From Nitrospirota bacterium (GTDB taxonomy: Bacteria > Nitrospirota > Thermodesulfovibrionia > Thermodesulfovibrionales > Magnetobacteriaceae): a stretch of DNA of 7,496 nt. Every line of letters begins with the position of its first letter. Position 1 is the stretch's first letter. A program made the position numbers and the translations under genes. The stretch lies in NCBI GenBank assembly GCA_015232165.1, contig JADGAE010000084.1, forward strand, positions 1 to 7,496, given 5' to 3'. The notes below the pieces were generated by a model, which worked only from the letters and a program-made list of their open reading frames with translations, had not been told where the DNA came from and did no database searches. Below are positions 6,552 through 7,496 of this stretch, in pieces.

Positions 6552-6557
6552 TATAAT
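6552..6557 (+). promoter_or_regulatory. Candidate -10 element for the response-regulator gene
   Basis: A perfect TATAAT lies 45 bases before the ATG at 6603. No good -35 hexamer is found 16-18 bases upstream, so sigma-70-type use is only suggested. The overlapping palindrome TTATAA (6551-6556) gives TATAAA on the - strand, which could also serve smpB. Confidence 0.35.
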
Positions 6558-6602
6558 GGATGTAGTAAGTTAATTTATTGCTGAATGTAGGATAAAAAAG
6601 GG

Positions 6603-7370
6603 ATGGAGTTTCAGGAAGAATTATCGAAGCAATACAGCCTCTTGTATGTTGAGGATGAGGACAACGTAAGGGAAGGCCTTGTGAGGTTTCTGCAGAGAAG
6701 GTTTAAGGCGGTCTATGCCGGCAGGGATGGTCAGGAGGGGCTTGAGCAATTTAAGATGCACCGCCCCGACATCGTCATAACGGACATACAGATGCCTGTC
6801 ATGGACGGCCTTGAGATGGTCAACGCAATAAAGGACATCTCACCCTCAACGCCGGTGATAATCACCACTGCCTTTAACGAGATACCATACCTCATGAAGG
6901 CTATTGAGCTGCACGTGGACAGCTATATCAAAAAACCTATCGTAAAGGAAGACATCATCTCCGCCATCCGCAAGAGTGTTCAGTTTCTCATCCAGAGACA
7001 TGAGATTGAGATTAAAAACAGGATCATCCAGACCTTTATAGACATAAACCCTCGTTTTGCATTCCTGGTGACAAAGAAAAACGTCCTGATAATGAACAGG
7101 TTTTTCCTCAATTTTTTTGGCTATGACTCCTTTGAGGAGTTTGCCGAAGACAACGCAAGTGGCTTTACCAACGCACAGGGTGCCCAAGCTCCCATACATA
7201 GTTCGCAGGACCTGCTGGATTGGATCAACGCTTTAAATGACAACGGCGAGCAAAAACACGTTGTATATATCAAGAGCAAGGGGGCGGAAAAGGAGCAGCC
7301 CTTTGTCGTCATGTACAAAGAGTTTGCCCCGTTTAACATCTTCCTGTTTACCTTCATGGAAGGGCAGTAA
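6603..7370 (+). CDS. REC-PAS response regulator without an obvious output domain
   Basis: A 255-residue protein with an N-terminal receiver domain (about 10-130). The expected residues are present: acidic cluster E17-D18-E19, phosphoacceptor D61 in VITDIQMPVMDG, T89 in IITTAF and K111 in YIKKP. A helical linker (about 130-145) leads to a PAS-like domain (about 146-253; PRFAFLVTKKNVLIMNRFFLNFFGYDSFEEF). This arrangement is often the N-terminal part of longer sensor kinases or diguanylate cyclases, but here the protein ends at TAA TAA with no kinase, GGDEF or DNA-binding part, so it may act through protein contacts or as a phosphate sink. No strong ribosome binding site is seen, only AAAAAAGGG directly before the ATG. 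It may be a partner of the HisKA_2 kinase at 1208-2698, though nothing in the sequence proves this. Confidence 0.9.
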   Translation: MEFQEELSKQYSLLYVEDEDNVREGLVRFLQRRFKAVYAGRDGQEGLEQFKMHRPDIVITDIQMPVMDGLEMVNAIKDISPSTPVIITTAFNEIPYLMKAIELHVDSYIKKPIVKEDIISAIRKSVQFLIQRHEIEIKNRIIQTFIDINPRFAFLVTKKNVLIMNRFFLNFFGYDSFEEFAEDNASGFTNAQGAQAPIHSSQDLLDWINALNDNGEQKHVVYIKSKGAEKEQPFVVMYKEFAPFNIFLFTFMEGQ

Positions 7371-7418
7371 TAAGTACATGGACATAAATATATTTATAAA
7401 ATTAGGATTGAGCATTAT

Positions 7419-7475
7419 GGGGTCAAGGGGTCAGCGACCCTCGGCTCAGTGGGGGACTGGTCCCCTTGCAGGGGG
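7419..7475. repeat. GC-rich palindromic repeat, copy 2 (inverted relative to copy 1)
   Basis: GGGGTCAAGGGG (7419-7430) and the core 7452-7474 are reverse complements of 4291-4302 and 4272-4294. Here the two modules are separated by 21 bases that contain a further small hairpin, GGGTC/GACCC (7428-7432 with 7436-7440). The unit may continue to the window edge, since GGGGGCG (7483-7489) resembles the CGCCCCC flank of copy 1. It lies after the response-regulator gene and starts 48 bases past its stop. Confidence 0.75.
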
Positions 7476-7496
7476 TTCTGAAGGGGGCGCGGTAAC

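Noticed and set aside
7384..7397. Perfect AT-only palindrome ATAAATATATTTAT after the response-regulator gene
   Set aside because: AT-rich and short, so likely by chance; it lacks the GC stem and T-run of a terminator.

Overview
This 7.5 kb window looks like chromosomal DNA of a Gram-negative bacterium with LPS-type lipid: it carries an LpxL/HtrB-like acyltransferase, housekeeping smpB and ssrA genes, and moderate GC content. The lineage cannot be fixed by eye. Two-component proteins, a TMTC-like membrane protein with TPRs, and GC-rich palindromic intergenic repeats would fit Planctomycetota (for example Brocadiales), Nitrospirota or Desulfobacterota. That is an inference of low confidence.

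Layout: the left edge holds the C-terminal third of a MutS2 protein (1-804, +). A nested palindromic intergenic repeat follows (851-919). Next is a tight three-gene run on the + strand: an 81-residue helical protein of unknown function with a possible HEPN-type Rx4H motif (943-1188), a soluble PAS-PAS-HisKA_2 histidine kinase (1208-2698), and a multi-membrane-span TMTC-like protein with two C-terminal TPRs (2670-4268). The membrane protein gene overlaps the kinase gene by 29 bases. Its C-terminal poly-proline tail and stop codon lie in or beside a GC-rich palindromic repeat.

The middle block is on the - strand: smpB (6490-6047), ssrA encoding tmRNA (6042-5691) only four bases after the smpB stop, a 250-base gap, then an LpxL-like acyltransferase (5440-4433). 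SmpB and tmRNA together form the trans-translation ribosome-rescue system. The predicted tag is ANNELAIAA. Divergent from smpB is a + strand REC-PAS response regulator without a DNA-binding or enzymatic output domain (6603-7370). A perfect -10-like TATAAT lies in the shared intergenic region.

The right edge contains a second, inverted copy of the GC-rich repeat (7419-7475). The two copies share a 23-base identical core and differ by a 25-base segment that looks like a deletion between CCCC microhomologies. They face each other across the block containing the acyltransferase, ssrA, smpB and the response regulator. No mobile element with a transposase, CRISPR array, rRNA or tRNA gene was seen. 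The most notable features are the smpB-ssrA packing, the repeat-derived protein tail, and the kinase/TMTC-like gene overlap. I did not find convincing evidence of a wholly new system.
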